Positions 17,539 to 27,097 of a stretch of DNA of 64,000 bases are shown here, in pieces. Positions within the stretch are counted from its first letter, which is position 1; the number at the start of each line of letters is the position of its first letter. The notes under the pieces were generated by a model. That model was given only the letters and a program-made list of their open reading frames with translations, did not search any database and was not told the DNA's origin. A program made the position numbers and the translations under genes. This stretch comes from Pontibacter sp. FD36 (GTDB lineage: Bacteria; Bacteroidota; Bacteroidia; Cytophagales; Hymenobacteraceae): assembly GCF_015686655.1 (NCBI RefSeq), contig NZ_JADPMP010000007.1, forward strand, positions 186,001-250,000, given 5' to 3'.

Positions 17539-17988
17539 TTAAACCCGGCTATTGGAGTCGTGATGCTGGAGCAGCCATTCTGTTGCGCTTTCTGCATCCA
17601 GAAACATCTCCACCCGGGTATTGGCTTCTACTATCTTTTGCTCATCTTCGATCTTGTCCTTGATGCGTTGCATGTCCAGCATCGACAAGCCCTCTTCTGT
17701 CATGACGCGGGCAAAGCGGGCGACGTAGGGATTTATTTTTGGAATCATGGTGCTCACCAGCCAGTTCTGGTCTGCGAGCTCCATGTAATAAAGCTTTCGC
17801 GCATCACTGAGCCAGTAGCGGCACTCCAGATTACAGATATAGTCAGAAGCCAGTGTAAGCGAGCGCCTGAACTCTTCGCTGGAGGGATGCCGTAGCCAGC
17901 GGGTGAAGAGGAGGTTCAGCTTGCGATCGACCTCAATGCTTAGGGACTCGTCCTGGTGTAATTTCTCTGTTTGTAAACTGTTGATCAT
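17539..17988 (-). CDS. Hypothetical cytoplasmic protein, possibly SpoIIAA/STAS-like
   Basis: 149 residues, no signal or membrane segment. A central Cys/Trp-rich part (YICNLECRYWLSDARKLYYMEL) is followed by helices and the closing segment RVEMFLDAESATEWLLQHH. That end resembles the last strand and helix of SpoIIAA/STAS-like proteins common in Hymenobacteraceae. The assignment is a guess by pattern. It is convergent with the lipoprotein gene on its left. Confidence 0.45.
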   Translation of the reverse strand: MINSLQTEKLHQDESLSIEVDRKLNLLFTRWLRHPSSEEFRRSLTLASDYICNLECRYWLSDARKLYYMELADQNWLVSTMIPKINPYVARFARVMTEEGLSMLDMQRIKDKIEDEQKIVEANTRVEMFLDAESATEWLLQHHDSNSRV

Positions 17989-18171
17989 AGGCAGAGCTGT
18001 TAGTTATGCTACGCGTTCAGGAGCCTGTGGTTCCTATTGATTACTAAGTATATGCTGCATGGCAAGAGGATGCAATATTTGCTATAAGGTAAGTTAGTGC
18101 AATATTTGGAATTAATGCCAGAGCTCACAGCTAAATCTGGTTTATCTGTTTTATTTGTCCCGCTTGCAGTG

Positions 18172-19842
18172 TTATAATGGCTTCTCCTTCGCATCCCCCA
18201 TACCTGTACCATCCTGGCTTACCAGCAGTTGCTGCACAGGCAGAGCGAAGCCTTTGCCTTTGGTATTCACGGCATCCATCATACTCAGAAGCAAGCCTTC
18301 CTTGATCTCGAGTTGCTCATTAAAATCGCTGGTCAGGACGTAGGAGAAGACCTCGACCTTGAGTGCATCTGAGGTGATCTCGGTGAGACGGACGCGGGCG
18401 CTGGCCTTGTCTATTTTGGGATGGGCCGTGAGTGTTTCCCGGAGGGCTCGTAACACGGCCTGTATCTGGGCCGGCGTGGTGTCGTAACGCAGGCGCAGCA
18501 CCGGGGCAAAGAGGAAGCGGTCGCGGTGGGCGAAGTTCTCAATCTTCTGGGAAGAAAAGTCTCCGTTCGGAATAGTCACGACGGTGCGTTCCGTCGTGCG
18601 CAGGCGGGTAGAGCGCATGCCGATCTGCTCTACGGTGCCTGTCGTGTCACCTACTTTGCAGAAGTCGCCTACACGGATGGGCTGGTCAGCGATCAGGGTC
18701 ACGCTCCCGACAAAGTTCTCTACCGTTTTCTGAGCACCCAATGCCAGGGCGATACCACCTATACCGAGTGCTGCCAGACCAGTGGTCACGTCAAATCCCA
18801 GCGTGTCGAGGATGAAGATAATGCCGAATACCAGCAGCGCGATCTTGGCACCGCGGCGCAAGAACAGCACGATCGAAATCCCGGACATGTTGTTCTTCTG
18901 CACAAGCCGCCGTTGGCTGAAATTGGTGATCGCGTCGACCAGTCGCCAGAGCAGCAGGATCACAGCCACCAGCCCCACGATGATGGTAAACTCACTGAAG
19001 CGCTGCCGCACCACAAACGAAATACCCAGCCGCTGGCTCAACACCACCAGGATCAGGGCAGCCAGGTATAGCCTGACCGGTAAAGAGAAAGCCCGGATGA
19101 AACCGTAGGTGGGCTCATCCTTCGTTTTGCGCCAGACATAGTTGATGACAAAAGTGAGCGAGGCCGTAATCCCCCAGGCAATTAGGTAGGCTATGACCGC
19201 AATCAGGAGCATGGCCAGCCAGTGCCCGGCAGGTACCCCGCCCCATCTGGTTTCAGTGAGGTATTCGGGCAACACACTTTCCACAACAGCAGTTTTTGGC
19301 GCTTCGATCTGCAGGGGTACTTTGCTGATGGTCTCGGAGGCGACCAGCCAGATGGGACCTCCAGCCGGTCCCTGTGTTTTTTCGAGGAGCAGGTCGAAGG
19401 TTTCATTAGCTACCTCGGCAGTGCCGACTCTTTCCTTGTCGGGTGGCAGGTTGTCTTCCAGATCGCCTTCGGGTGTGTCGCTGATCCAGGAGCGGGGAAG
19501 GGTCTTACTGCGCTGGTCCAGCAGGCGTTGCAGGGCCTGTGCTGTAGCAGCGCCATCCTTGATCGTGCCTTCCGGTGTGTTGAGGTTCAGGTATAGGGCA
19601 GCTTTGGTGTAGTCCTCATCTGCCACCGCCCGGATAAAACCCACTACAGTACCCCGCGGCGTGCGCCTTCCCAGCGAATCTTCCGGCCACTCAGGTACTA
19701 CCGCCTCCACCGTATCTTGTGCAGTTTCCTGTGCATGCGAGGTGGCAGGTATGGCAAGTGTCAGGCTCAGGACAAGCCATAGCGCGAAAGGGTGCCGCAA
19801 GAGAAGGTGAGATAGCGCGTAACTGTAAATTGCAGAAAACAT
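18172..19842 (-). CDS. MscS-family mechanosensitive channel
   Basis: 556 residues. A signal peptide (to about residue 38, SHAQE) is followed by a periplasmic domain (about 40-195), several transmembrane helices (from about 205), and the MscS core: GLAALGIGGIALALGAQKTVENFVGS is the pore helix region, followed by the beta domain VGDFCKVGDTTGTVEQIGMRSTRLRT and IPNGDFSSQKIENF (each quoted in part from a longer run). The C-terminal alpha/beta cage follows. Such channels open on membrane tension and release solutes. The extra N-terminal domain makes it larger than E. coli MscS (286 residues). Confidence 0.92.
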   Translation of the reverse strand: MFSAIYSYALSHLLLRHPFALWLVLSLTLAIPATSHAQETAQDTVEAVVPEWPEDSLGRRTPRGTVVGFIRAVADEDYTKAALYLNLNTPEGTIKDGAATAQALQRLLDQRSKTLPRSWISDTPEGDLEDNLPPDKERVGTAEVANETFDLLLEKTQGPAGGPIWLVASETISKVPLQIEAPKTAVVESVLPEYLTETRWGGVPAGHWLAMLLIAVIAYLIAWGITASLTFVINYVWRKTKDEPTYGFIRAFSLPVRLYLAALILVVLSQRLGISFVVRQRFSEFTIIVGLVAVILLLWRLVDAITNFSQRRLVQKNNMSGISIVLFLRRGAKIALLVFGIIFILDTLGFDVTTGLAALGIGGIALALGAQKTVENFVGSVTLIADQPIRVGDFCKVGDTTGTVEQIGMRSTRLRTTERTVVTIPNGDFSSQKIENFAHRDRFLFAPVLRLRYDTTPAQIQAVLRALRETLTAHPKIDKASARVRLTEITSDALKVEVFSYVLTSDFNEQLEIKEGLLLSMMDAVNTKGKGFALPVQQLLVSQDGTGMGDAKEKPL

Positions 19843-19988
19843 GGTTGTTAACGTATGTGGCTCCTGAAGGTAGTCTCATGGGACACGTCTTTGTGACTAA
19901 CTTCTGTTACTTCCTGCAATAACGGCTAAGCTTTTCAGGAGTTGTATGAAGTGCAATTTGTGTCTGGCTTGATGGTGCCAGGGATGCG

Positions 19989-21383
19989 CTATACCTGTAC
20001 TTTCTTCCAGGTGCCGCGGCGGAAGAGCCACCAGCTCACCAGGGCATGGAATGAATGGCAAAAAGCAATGGCGAAGAAAACGCCGGTTGCACCAAATCCC
20101 AGGGTGATGGCCAGGAGGTAGGCGAGCGGAATCTCCAGCAGCCAGAGCACCACCACGTTGATGATGGAGGGGGTGCGGGTATCGCCGGCACCGTTGAAGG
20201 CCTGTACCATCACCATACCCAAGCCAAAAAAGACATAGCCTAGCGTGATGATGCGGAGTGCTTCTGAGGCCACACTAACCACCTCTTCGTCATGCGCAAA
20301 GATGCCCGCGATGGACTCCCCGAAGAGCAGAAAGAATACAGTGACAGCTGCCATGAAAATGACATTATACCGGGCCGTGAGCCAGACAGACAGCTCAGCC
20401 CGCATAGCTTTCTTGGCCCCAAGGTTCTGGCCGACCAGGGTGGCAGCCGCAGAGGACAGGCCCCAGGCAGGCAGCAGTGCAAACATAATAATGCGGAAGG
20501 CAACGGTATAGCCGGCCAGGGTATTGCTCCCGAACTCAGCTATGATGCGGGTCAGGAAGATCCAGCTGGCGGAGTCGATCAGGTACTGGCCCATACCGCC
20601 CGAGGACACTTTGAGGATGCGCCAGATCATGGCCAGGCTGATGACCAGGTTCCGGCGACCGAGCCTGAGCAGGTGCCGCCCATTGAGCAGGTGGTAGAAC
20701 TGGTAGACCACCCCCACACTACGGCCTATGGTCGTAGCCCAGGCAGCCCCTTCCAGCCCCCAGCCCTCAAAGTTGCCGATACCGAAGATCAGGAGCGGGT
20801 CCAGCACGATGTTAATGCCGTTCGCGATCCAGAGGGAGCGCATAGCCAGGTGTGGCAAACCGGCCCCCCGAAAGACACCATTGATCAGAAAAAGCAGGAT
20901 GATAGCCAGGTTACCGGCAAAAACGATCTGGGCATAGCGCAGGCCGTACTCGATGACGTCAGCCTCGGCACCCAGCAGGGCCAGCAGTTCGGCGGCATAC
21001 CAGGTGGCCAAAAATCCCATGGCCAGCGCCAGCACCGTGCCTGTCACGAGCAGCTGAAAGGTTACGTTGGCGGCCTCCTGGTAGTTCTTCTCACCGATGC
21101 GACGCGAGACCATAGCTGTGGCAGCAATGCTCACGCCCATACCAATCGAGTAGATGATCATCAGCACCGTTTCGCTTAGCCCTACCGTAGCCAGAGCTTT
21201 GGATCCCAGTCTGCCCACAAAGAAGATGTCGACCACCGCGAAAAGCGACTCCATCACCATTTCCAGGATCATGGGAACGGCCAGCAGCACGATACTCGTC
21301 CGGATACCCAGTGTGGTATAGTCATGCTCCGTGCCTTTTATGGCAGACCAGACAAGTCGCAAAAAGTCTTTGGTGTTTTGCAT
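19989..21383 (-). CDS. MATE-family efflux transporter
   Basis: 464 residues with about twelve hydrophobic helices in two similar halves. MATE features include VDIFFVGRLGSKALATVGLSE near the N-terminus (ends VDIFFVG and ATVGLSE), GVFRGAGLPH in the first half, and VGQNLGAKKAMRAE and QAFNGAGDTRTPS in the second. MATE proteins export cationic drugs or other small molecules in exchange for Na+ or H+. It stands alone; no regulator is adjacent. The substrate is unknown. Confidence 0.92.
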   Translation of the reverse strand: MQNTKDFLRLVWSAIKGTEHDYTTLGIRTSIVLLAVPMILEMVMESLFAVVDIFFVGRLGSKALATVGLSETVLMIIYSIGMGVSIAATAMVSRRIGEKNYQEAANVTFQLLVTGTVLALAMGFLATWYAAELLALLGAEADVIEYGLRYAQIVFAGNLAIILLFLINGVFRGAGLPHLAMRSLWIANGINIVLDPLLIFGIGNFEGWGLEGAAWATTIGRSVGVVYQFYHLLNGRHLLRLGRRNLVISLAMIWRILKVSSGGMGQYLIDSASWIFLTRIIAEFGSNTLAGYTVAFRIIMFALLPAWGLSSAAATLVGQNLGAKKAMRAELSVWLTARYNVIFMAAVTVFFLLFGESIAGIFAHDEEVVSVASEALRIITLGYVFFGLGMVMVQAFNGAGDTRTPSIINVVVLWLLEIPLAYLLAITLGFGATGVFFAIAFCHSFHALVSWWLFRRGTWKKVQV

Positions 21384-21823
21384 GGAGGTAGGAGCAGGTA
21401 TGGGACGCTCCGCAAGTTACGTAGGAAGGTACCATGCAAGTTTAGCCCTACCTCATTTTTCTACCCGCTTTTGCTTTCAGTCTGCTTATGTACTTCAACG
21501 AGTTTAATGCTGTGCTGCTGATGGGAAAGGCAGCGCAGCATAAGACAAGCCAAAGTCACAAGTCTGCTGAGCTTTGGGAAGCATGTTGCCAATAATGAAT
21601 ACAAGTTCTTTTTATGGGAAATTTAGTGCAATTAAGGGCGTGAAACCGAACTAATCCACCCGGCTAAGTTGCTAAATTAGTTGTATTTATATATATTGTT
21701 TTAACTTTAATCCAATAAAAATTGGTGCAATTGCATATGGCTGAATTTTAGAAAGATAAGGCTTCATGTTATTGTTTACTTCCCACTGGCAGCTGCTAGC
21801 TGTTGCTTTATCTATAGAATGTT
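21384..21823. other. Intergenic region between divergent MATE and kinase genes
   Basis: No gene seen. Bases 21507-21541 can form a 12-bp stem with one G-T mismatch (ATGCTGTGCTGC / GCAGCGCAGCAT), without a T-run on either side. Bases about 21660-21760 are strongly AT-rich and probably hold the kinase promoter, but no clean TAnnTTTG box was found. Confidence 0.5.
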
Positions 21824-24376
21824 ATGAACGAAGCCGATTTTAATGAAAAACTTGTCAGGTACTCGCATGATCTACTTTGCGTCATTGATTCAAGTGGTGT
21901 TTTTATCAAAGTAAGTGAAGCCTGCAAACGAATTCTGGGCTACGATCAGCATGAGATAGAGGGAAAGTCTTTTACCTCCTTTGTACACCCCGAGGATCAG
22001 GAAGTCACCGTTCAGGCATCCAGGCAGCTCAAACTCAATTTCAACATTCTCCATTTTGAAAACCGCTACCTGCATCAGGATGGCCACGATGTTCCTCTGC
22101 TCTGGACAGCTACGCTTTCTGAGGAGGATGGTCTCATTTACTGCACTGCCACCGATATCTCAGTGGAGTACAATCTTCGCCGGAAAGTGGAGGAGAAGGA
22201 AACCTTCTACAGAACGCTCATAGAACATGGTTCTGACATGCTGGCTCTCCTCGATGAGGATGGAAATTTCCTGTTTGCCAATAATGCATTCAAACGCATA
22301 CTGGGCTACGAAGTGGGGGACCTCCTGTGCGGCAATTCCTGTGGCTACATTCACCCCGATGATCTGCCTGCTGTACGAAGATCCTGGAAGCTGGCGGCTA
22401 AGCTCGAGTTGCTGCGGATGCAGGACTTCCGGGTACGTGACGCTACAGGGAACTGGCGCTGGGTAGAGGCCATCGTCAGCAACCAGGTCGGCAATAGTGC
22501 CATGGGTAGCTTTGTGGTCAGCTCCCGCGATATCACCGAGCGTAAACACGGCAGACTGCGACTGGAGGAAAGTGAGCAGCGTTACAAAGCCCTGTTTGAA
22601 AATAATCCGGACATCGTGCTGTTTGAGAACAGGCTCGGTGTGGTGACAGAGGTGAACCAGGCCTTCCGTGAGACATTTGGCACAGTGGCAGACTCGGTGG
22701 TCGGAAGATCACTCACGGAGTTGCTTCCGCCAGACATGGCTGCGGTTAATGCGCGGTCGCTGCAGGAGGCACTGCTGGGCAGCACCCTGCGCTACGACCT
22801 GGAGCTTAAACCAAAGGGAGCGCAGACCATGGTCCTGGATACGGTAAAGTTTCCAGTGCCGGCAGGTGACCGGGTGATCGGAGCCCAGACTATCGCTAAA
22901 GACATCACCCCGATTGTCCGCTCTTTTGAAACCATCGAGCGGCAAGCCAAAAAACTGAATACTATTTTCGAAAGCATCACGGATGCCTTTTTCACCCTGG
23001 ACAAGGAGTGGCACTTTACGTCTGTGAACAGCGAGTTTGAGCGGATTGTAGGTGCTACAGAGCAGGAAATAGTGGGAACAAAACTACATGAGCATTCTGA
23101 GTTTGACACCGAAGGACACTTTTACAGGCAGTACCGCCATGCCATGGAAACCGGTGAGAGTGTGCATTTTGAGGCTTACTCTGAGCGACCGGGTAAGTGG
23201 TTGGAGGTAAAGGCATTCCCTTCAGACGAAGGCCTGGCCATTTACTTCTCTGACGTTACTGATAAAGTACTGGCCTTAAAGGAAGTAGAAAAGCTGTCGC
23301 TGGTAGCCAGCCAGACAGACAACGGGGTCGTGATCACAGACGCCACCGGACGGACTGAGTGGGTGAATGAAGGCTTTACCCGCATCACAGGCTATACCCT
23401 GGATGAAATGCAGGATAAGAAGCCGGGAGAGATAATGCAAGGTCCCGACACCGATCCGGATGCCGTGCAGCAGATCAGGAAGGGACTGCAGGAAGCGTCA
23501 CACTTCAGCGCCAGACTCATCAACTACCGGAAGTCGGGAGACAGGTTCTGGGTTTCGATGGATATCACTCCAATCCTGGATGATGCCGGTAACGTCACGC
23601 GGTTTATCGCTGTGCAGCGGGATATCACACTACAAAAAGAAGCGGAGGCGAACCTGCTGCAACTTTCACAGCACCTTTACCAGCAGAACAAGGACCTGCA
23701 GGAGTTTACTTACATCGTATCTCACAATCTGAGGGCACCGGTGGCAAATGCGCTCGGGCTGGTGCACTTGCTTCATGCAACTGATACATCTTCTGGCAAT
23801 TATGCTGCGATCAGGGCGTACCTGCAAACCAGCATAGAACAGATCGACACGGTGCTGCGTGATGTCAATACCGTGCTTTCGGTAAGGGAGCGGGACGATG
23901 TACTGGAGCTGGAGCAGATCAGCCTGGTCTGGCTGTTTGAGCAGGTACGGGAAAAATTTGAAGAAATGCTGCAGCAGATCGGCGCTGAAGTCGTGCTGGA
24001 GGTGGACCCGGCTATCAAGGTGCGTGCAGTCAGGACTTATTTGTTCAGCATATACTACGGATTGCTTTCCAATGCCATCAAGTTCCGCTCATTGGACCGG
24101 AACTTACAAATCACGCTGTCAGCTGAGAAAACCCCAACCGGCGAGCTGGAGCTTACATTTGCTGATAACGGCCAGGGCTTTGACACCCGCAAAGCAGCTG
24201 ACAAAGTGTTTAAGCTTTATGAACGATTCCACAAGAATATCAAGGGTCGCGGAGTTGGTTTGTTCCTGCTCAAAGCGCATACGGAGGCTATGGGCTGGAA
24301 GGTAACTGTGGAAAGCCAGGTGCAGGTGGGCACTACTTTCCGGTTCATCATTCCGGCTGAAGCACTGCTTTCATAA
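21824..24376 (+). CDS. Multi-PAS sensor histidine kinase
   Basis: 850 residues, no transmembrane segment, so a cytoplasmic sensor. Five PAS/PAC units run from residue 1 to about 610; recurring marks are FIKVSEACKRILGYD, FLFANNAFKRILGYE, WVNEGFTRITGY and PAC ends such as DITERK, DITPIV and QRDITLQKEAE. The HisKA box is EFTYIVSHNLRAPVANAL with the phospho-acceptor His. The ATPase domain has LLSNAIKFRS, ADNGQGFD and GRGVGLFLLK; the G2-like motif is a slightly divergent form (GRGVGL). No response regulator is adjacent. Ligands of the PAS domains are unknown. Confidence 0.92.
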   Translation: MNEADFNEKLVRYSHDLLCVIDSSGVFIKVSEACKRILGYDQHEIEGKSFTSFVHPEDQEVTVQASRQLKLNFNILHFENRYLHQDGHDVPLLWTATLSEEDGLIYCTATDISVEYNLRRKVEEKETFYRTLIEHGSDMLALLDEDGNFLFANNAFKRILGYEVGDLLCGNSCGYIHPDDLPAVRRSWKLAAKLELLRMQDFRVRDATGNWRWVEAIVSNQVGNSAMGSFVVSSRDITERKHGRLRLEESEQRYKALFENNPDIVLFENRLGVVTEVNQAFRETFGTVADSVVGRSLTELLPPDMAAVNARSLQEALLGSTLRYDLELKPKGAQTMVLDTVKFPVPAGDRVIGAQTIAKDITPIVRSFETIERQAKKLNTIFESITDAFFTLDKEWHFTSVNSEFERIVGATEQEIVGTKLHEHSEFDTEGHFYRQYRHAMETGESVHFEAYSERPGKWLEVKAFPSDEGLAIYFSDVTDKVLALKEVEKLSLVASQTDNGVVITDATGRTEWVNEGFTRITGYTLDEMQDKKPGEIMQGPDTDPDAVQQIRKGLQEASHFSARLINYRKSGDRFWVSMDITPILDDAGNVTRFIAVQRDITLQKEAEANLLQLSQHLYQQNKDLQEFTYIVSHNLRAPVANALGLVHLLHATDTSSGNYAAIRAYLQTSIEQIDTVLRDVNTVLSVRERDDVLELEQISLVWLFEQVREKFEEMLQQIGAEVVLEVDPAIKVRAVRTYLFSIYYGLLSNAIKFRSLDRNLQITLSAEKTPTGELELTFADNGQGFDTRKAADKVFKLYERFHKNIKGRGVGLFLLKAHTEAMGWKVTVESQVQVGTTFRFIIPAEALLS

Positions 24377-24394
24377 GGCTGCTTTAAAAGCCCA

Positions 24395-25549
24395 TTACTT
24401 AATGAAATTATTGTACAGGCTATTGAGTACTTCAGCAAGCGCCAGGTTATACTCATTCACTTCAGGGGCGCTGGTTCCGTTGGTGATCACCACAAAGCCA
24501 AACTGCTCTTTTGGCTGAAAGAACATGGCGCTGTAGAGTCCGTAGGCATTGCCGGTGTGCCCCACCATGGCCTGGCCGGGTATCAGCTTGCTTTCTGTTT
24601 TCAGCGCCAGTCCGTAGCCGTTGTCGGCAATCTTCGCCTGCATTTGTCTGGCACTCTTCTTAGAGATGATCCGGGTACCCTTGTAACTGCCTTGGTTCAT
24701 ATGCATGGTCATATACCTGGCCAGGTCGGGAGCCGACATTTTCATGCCACCGGTGGGTGAAAAGATGGGGGTGGTATAGCCCATTCTGTATTTGTTTATT
24801 TCCTCCCGACGTGGGGCATAGGCCGACGGAGACGGCGAAAAGCTGTTGGAATCAGACTTGTATTCATAAAGCGTCACAAAGCGGCTGGCGTCCAGGGAGT
24901 CTACCTGGTAGCCGCCGTACAGCCCAAGTGGGTTCAGAATGTGCCGCTTCACGTACTGGTCAAATCGCTCGCCGGACAGTTTTTCCAGTATGGTGCCAGC
25001 CATGTTGAAACCCAGGTTGCAGTACTCATAGCTTGTGCCAGGTTCATAGTCGTTGTAGCAGGCAGCCCAGTTCGGATTTTTGGCAGGGTCGATGGTGTCA
25101 AGGGTAAAGTAACCCTCGCTATCGTTGATGCTGGAGGTATGCGACAGCATCATCCGCAGCGTAATGACCTTGTCCGGGTACTTCGGATTTCGCACTTTAA
25201 AACCGACCAGCTTACTCACATCATCATCCAGCGAGAGCTTTCCCGCTTCTACCAATTGCATCAGGGCCGTGACGGTAAAGGACTTGGAGATGGAAGCGAT
25301 CCTGAAAATGTCATTGTTGGTGAGTGGTGTCTGGCTTTCAACATCCTTCAGGCCAAAGGATTTGGTGTAGATGATTTCCCCCTTTTTTACGACGGCAACC
25401 GACAACCCTACCATGTCATGCTGCTGCATGATAGCCTGTATGTCCGATTCGGTTTTTCCATCCTGTGCCTGGCCGGACAGGGTGAAGGCAACAACAGCTA
25501 GGGTTGTGAGCGAGGCTTTCTTCCAAAGGTTTTTCAGCATTGTCTTCAT
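24395..25549 (-). CDS. Secreted serine hydrolase, beta-lactamase class C/PBP family
   Basis: 384 residues with a cleavable signal peptide (to about residue 28, SGQAQD). The Ser-x-x-Lys motif is SISK in FRIASISKSFTV, and the Tyr-x-Asn motif is YCN in YEYCNLGFN. A late HTG triad (VGHTGNAYG) matches the KTG/HTG box. This family includes esterases, D-aminopeptidases and beta-lactamases, so the substrate cannot be fixed. It is convergent with the PAS kinase. A second, more distant relative begins at the right edge of the window. Confidence 0.9.
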   Translation of the reverse strand: MKTMLKNLWKKASLTTLAVVAFTLSGQAQDGKTESDIQAIMQQHDMVGLSVAVVKKGEIIYTKSFGLKDVESQTPLTNNDIFRIASISKSFTVTALMQLVEAGKLSLDDDVSKLVGFKVRNPKYPDKVITLRMMLSHTSSINDSEGYFTLDTIDPAKNPNWAACYNDYEPGTSYEYCNLGFNMAGTILEKLSGERFDQYVKRHILNPLGLYGGYQVDSLDASRFVTLYEYKSDSNSFSPSPSAYAPRREEINKYRMGYTTPIFSPTGGMKMSAPDLARYMTMHMNQGSYKGTRIISKKSARQMQAKIADNGYGLALKTESKLIPGQAMVGHTGNAYGLYSAMFFQPKEQFGFVVITNGTSAPEVNEYNLALAEVLNSLYNNFIK

Positions 25550-25692
25550 GGTGTGTGGCTTTTAAGAAGTCTAAGATAAGCATCTATCCCGGAATATAGT
25601 ATTTGTCTCATAGAATCAGGAAGAAAGGGTGACAACTCTTGTATATTTACAGCAGTATGAAGGCAGAATTGAGAACTTAGAAATAGCAAGGT

Positions 25693-26664
25693 ATGGAGTA
25701 CAGAAGATTTGGCCGCACAGGCTGGCAAGTGAGTGAAATAGGATACGGCATGTGGGGTATGGCCGGCTGGACCGGTTCGGATGACCAGCAGTCAGACCGC
25801 TCGCTGGACCTGGCCGTGGAGGGCGGCTGCAACTTTTTTGATACAGCCTGGGGCTACGGCAAAGGCAAAAGCGAACAGATACTGGGTCGTCTGCTCAAAC
25901 GTAATTCCGATAAGCGGCTGTATGTGGCGACCAAGATTCCGCCTAAGAACATGAAGTGGCCGTCGAAAGCATCCTATAAACTGGAAGACTGTTTCCCTGC
26001 CGACCACATCATTTCCTATACCGAAAAAAGCCTTCAGAACCTGGGGGTGGAGACGATCGACCTGCAGCAGTTTCATGTCTGGGAAGACAGCTGGGCAGAG
26101 CAGGAAGAATGGCAGCGTGCGGTGGAGAAGCTGAAGGCAGACGGCAAAATTCAGCACATGGGTGTGAGTGTAAACCGCTGGGAGCCGGACAATGTGCTCC
26201 AGACCCTGCGCACCGGCCACATCAGCAGCGTGCAGGTCATCTACAACATTTTTGACCAAGCGCCCGAAGACGAACTCTTCCCGCTTTGCCGCGAACTAGA
26301 TATCGCCACTATCGCACGCGTACCCTTCGACGAAGGTACCCTCACCGGCACTTTCACAACAGAGACCACTTTCCCCGCAGACGACTGGCGAAGCAGCTAC
26401 TTTGTGCCCGAAAATCTGAAAGCCAGTGTGGACCATGCCGACCGACTGAAGCCGCTTATACCTGCCGGTATGACGATGGCGGAGATGGCGCTGCGCTTTA
26501 TCCTGAGCAACCCGGACGTGAGCACCACCATACCTGGTATGCGCAAAGCCCACCACGTGCAAGCCAACCTGCAGGCCAGCGACGGCAAAGGCTTGCCGGA
26601 CAATTTGCTGGAGCAGCTCCAATCACACCGCTGGGACCGGAAACCTACGGAGTGGTCGCAGTAG
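25693..26664 (+). CDS. Aldo/keto reductase
   Basis: 323 residues, a full-length (beta/alpha)8 aldo/keto reductase. MEYRRFGRTGWQVSEIGYG is the usual N-terminus. The catalytic Asp/Tyr are in FFDTAWGYGKGKSE, Lys in YVATKIPP, and His in LQQFHVWED. The C-terminal NADPH site is around AEMALRFILSNPDVSTTIPG (quoted to its end). These enzymes reduce carbonyls with NADPH. It is divergent from the serine hydrolase, with 143 bases between. The substrate is unknown. Confidence 0.92.
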   Translation: MEYRRFGRTGWQVSEIGYGMWGMAGWTGSDDQQSDRSLDLAVEGGCNFFDTAWGYGKGKSEQILGRLLKRNSDKRLYVATKIPPKNMKWPSKASYKLEDCFPADHIISYTEKSLQNLGVETIDLQQFHVWEDSWAEQEEWQRAVEKLKADGKIQHMGVSVNRWEPDNVLQTLRTGHISSVQVIYNIFDQAPEDELFPLCRELDIATIARVPFDEGTLTGTFTTETTFPADDWRSSYFVPENLKASVDHADRLKPLIPAGMTMAEMALRFILSNPDVSTTIPGMRKAHHVQANLQASDGKGLPDNLLEQLQSHRWDRKPTEWSQ

Positions 26665-26695
26665 GGGTAGAAGGACAAATTTTACTTGTGTTTTT

Positions 26696-26769
26696 TGTCA
26701 TCCTGTAAGGATCTTGGTTAGAGGGGTGATAAGCCTATGCCACTTGCGACCAAGATCCTTAAGTGTGAC
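26696..26769. repeat. REP-like palindrome, copy 1
   Basis: About 74 bases with ends TGTCA / TGACA and an inner 11-bp stem AAGGATCTTGG / CCAAGATCCTT. The central segment GTTAGAGGGGTGATAAGCCT is shared with copy 2. This layout (inverted ends, conserved middle) is typical of small dispersed non-coding repeats in Bacteroidota. Confidence 0.75.
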
Positions 26770-26844
26770 AAGACAGAAGGTATAGAACAGTCTTTTCATC
26801 AAGTTAGCGGGGTTAAATTCAAAGAATAAAGACTAGAAAATTAT

Positions 26845-26921
26845 TGTCATTCTGTTAAGAAGCTTGGTTAGAGGGGCGATAAGCCTATGCTATCCTCTAC
26901 CAGGATCCTTACAGAATGACA
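26845..26921. repeat. REP-like palindrome, copy 2
   Basis: 77 bases with ends TGTCATTCTG / CAGAATGACA, a better-paired outer stem than copy 1. Its middle matches copy 1 apart from one base (GGGGCGATAAGCCTATGC). Same orientation as copy 1. Confidence 0.75.
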
Positions 26922-26973
26922 AAAAGTGTAGAAGAAAATCACACTGTATTAAAGAAGCCCGACTGCATAGATA

Positions 26974-27021
26974 GGCAAGAGGGTAAAATCAGTGTCTTCA
27001 CATTAATCTTACCCTCTTGCC
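26974..27021. terminator. Strong hairpin, role uncertain
   Basis: A perfect 13-bp stem (GGCAAGAGGGTAA / TTACCCTCTTGCC) with a 22-base loop, about 75 bases before the hexosaminidase start. No long T-run follows, so it may be a regulatory hairpin or another small repeat rather than a terminator. Confidence 0.4.
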
Positions 27022-27097
27022 CCTGCCAAAGGCTGAAGTTCTACACATTTTGTACTATATTTCAGCTTAGATCGACACGCCTGATTTTTTAGTGAAT

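Larger units (their letters stand above)
26665..27097. other. Intergenic region with two REP-like palindromes and a hairpin
   Basis: No gene seen. It holds two related imperfect palindromes (26696-26769 and 26845-26921), a separate 13-bp hairpin (26974-27021), and the promoter region of the hexosaminidase gene. No clean -7 box was found. Confidence 0.7.

Noticed and set aside
20292..21179. Long open frame on the plus strand over the MATE gene
   Set aside because: It is exactly antisense to a well-supported transporter; composition is low-complexity His/Gln/Gly-rich and no start context or motif supports it.
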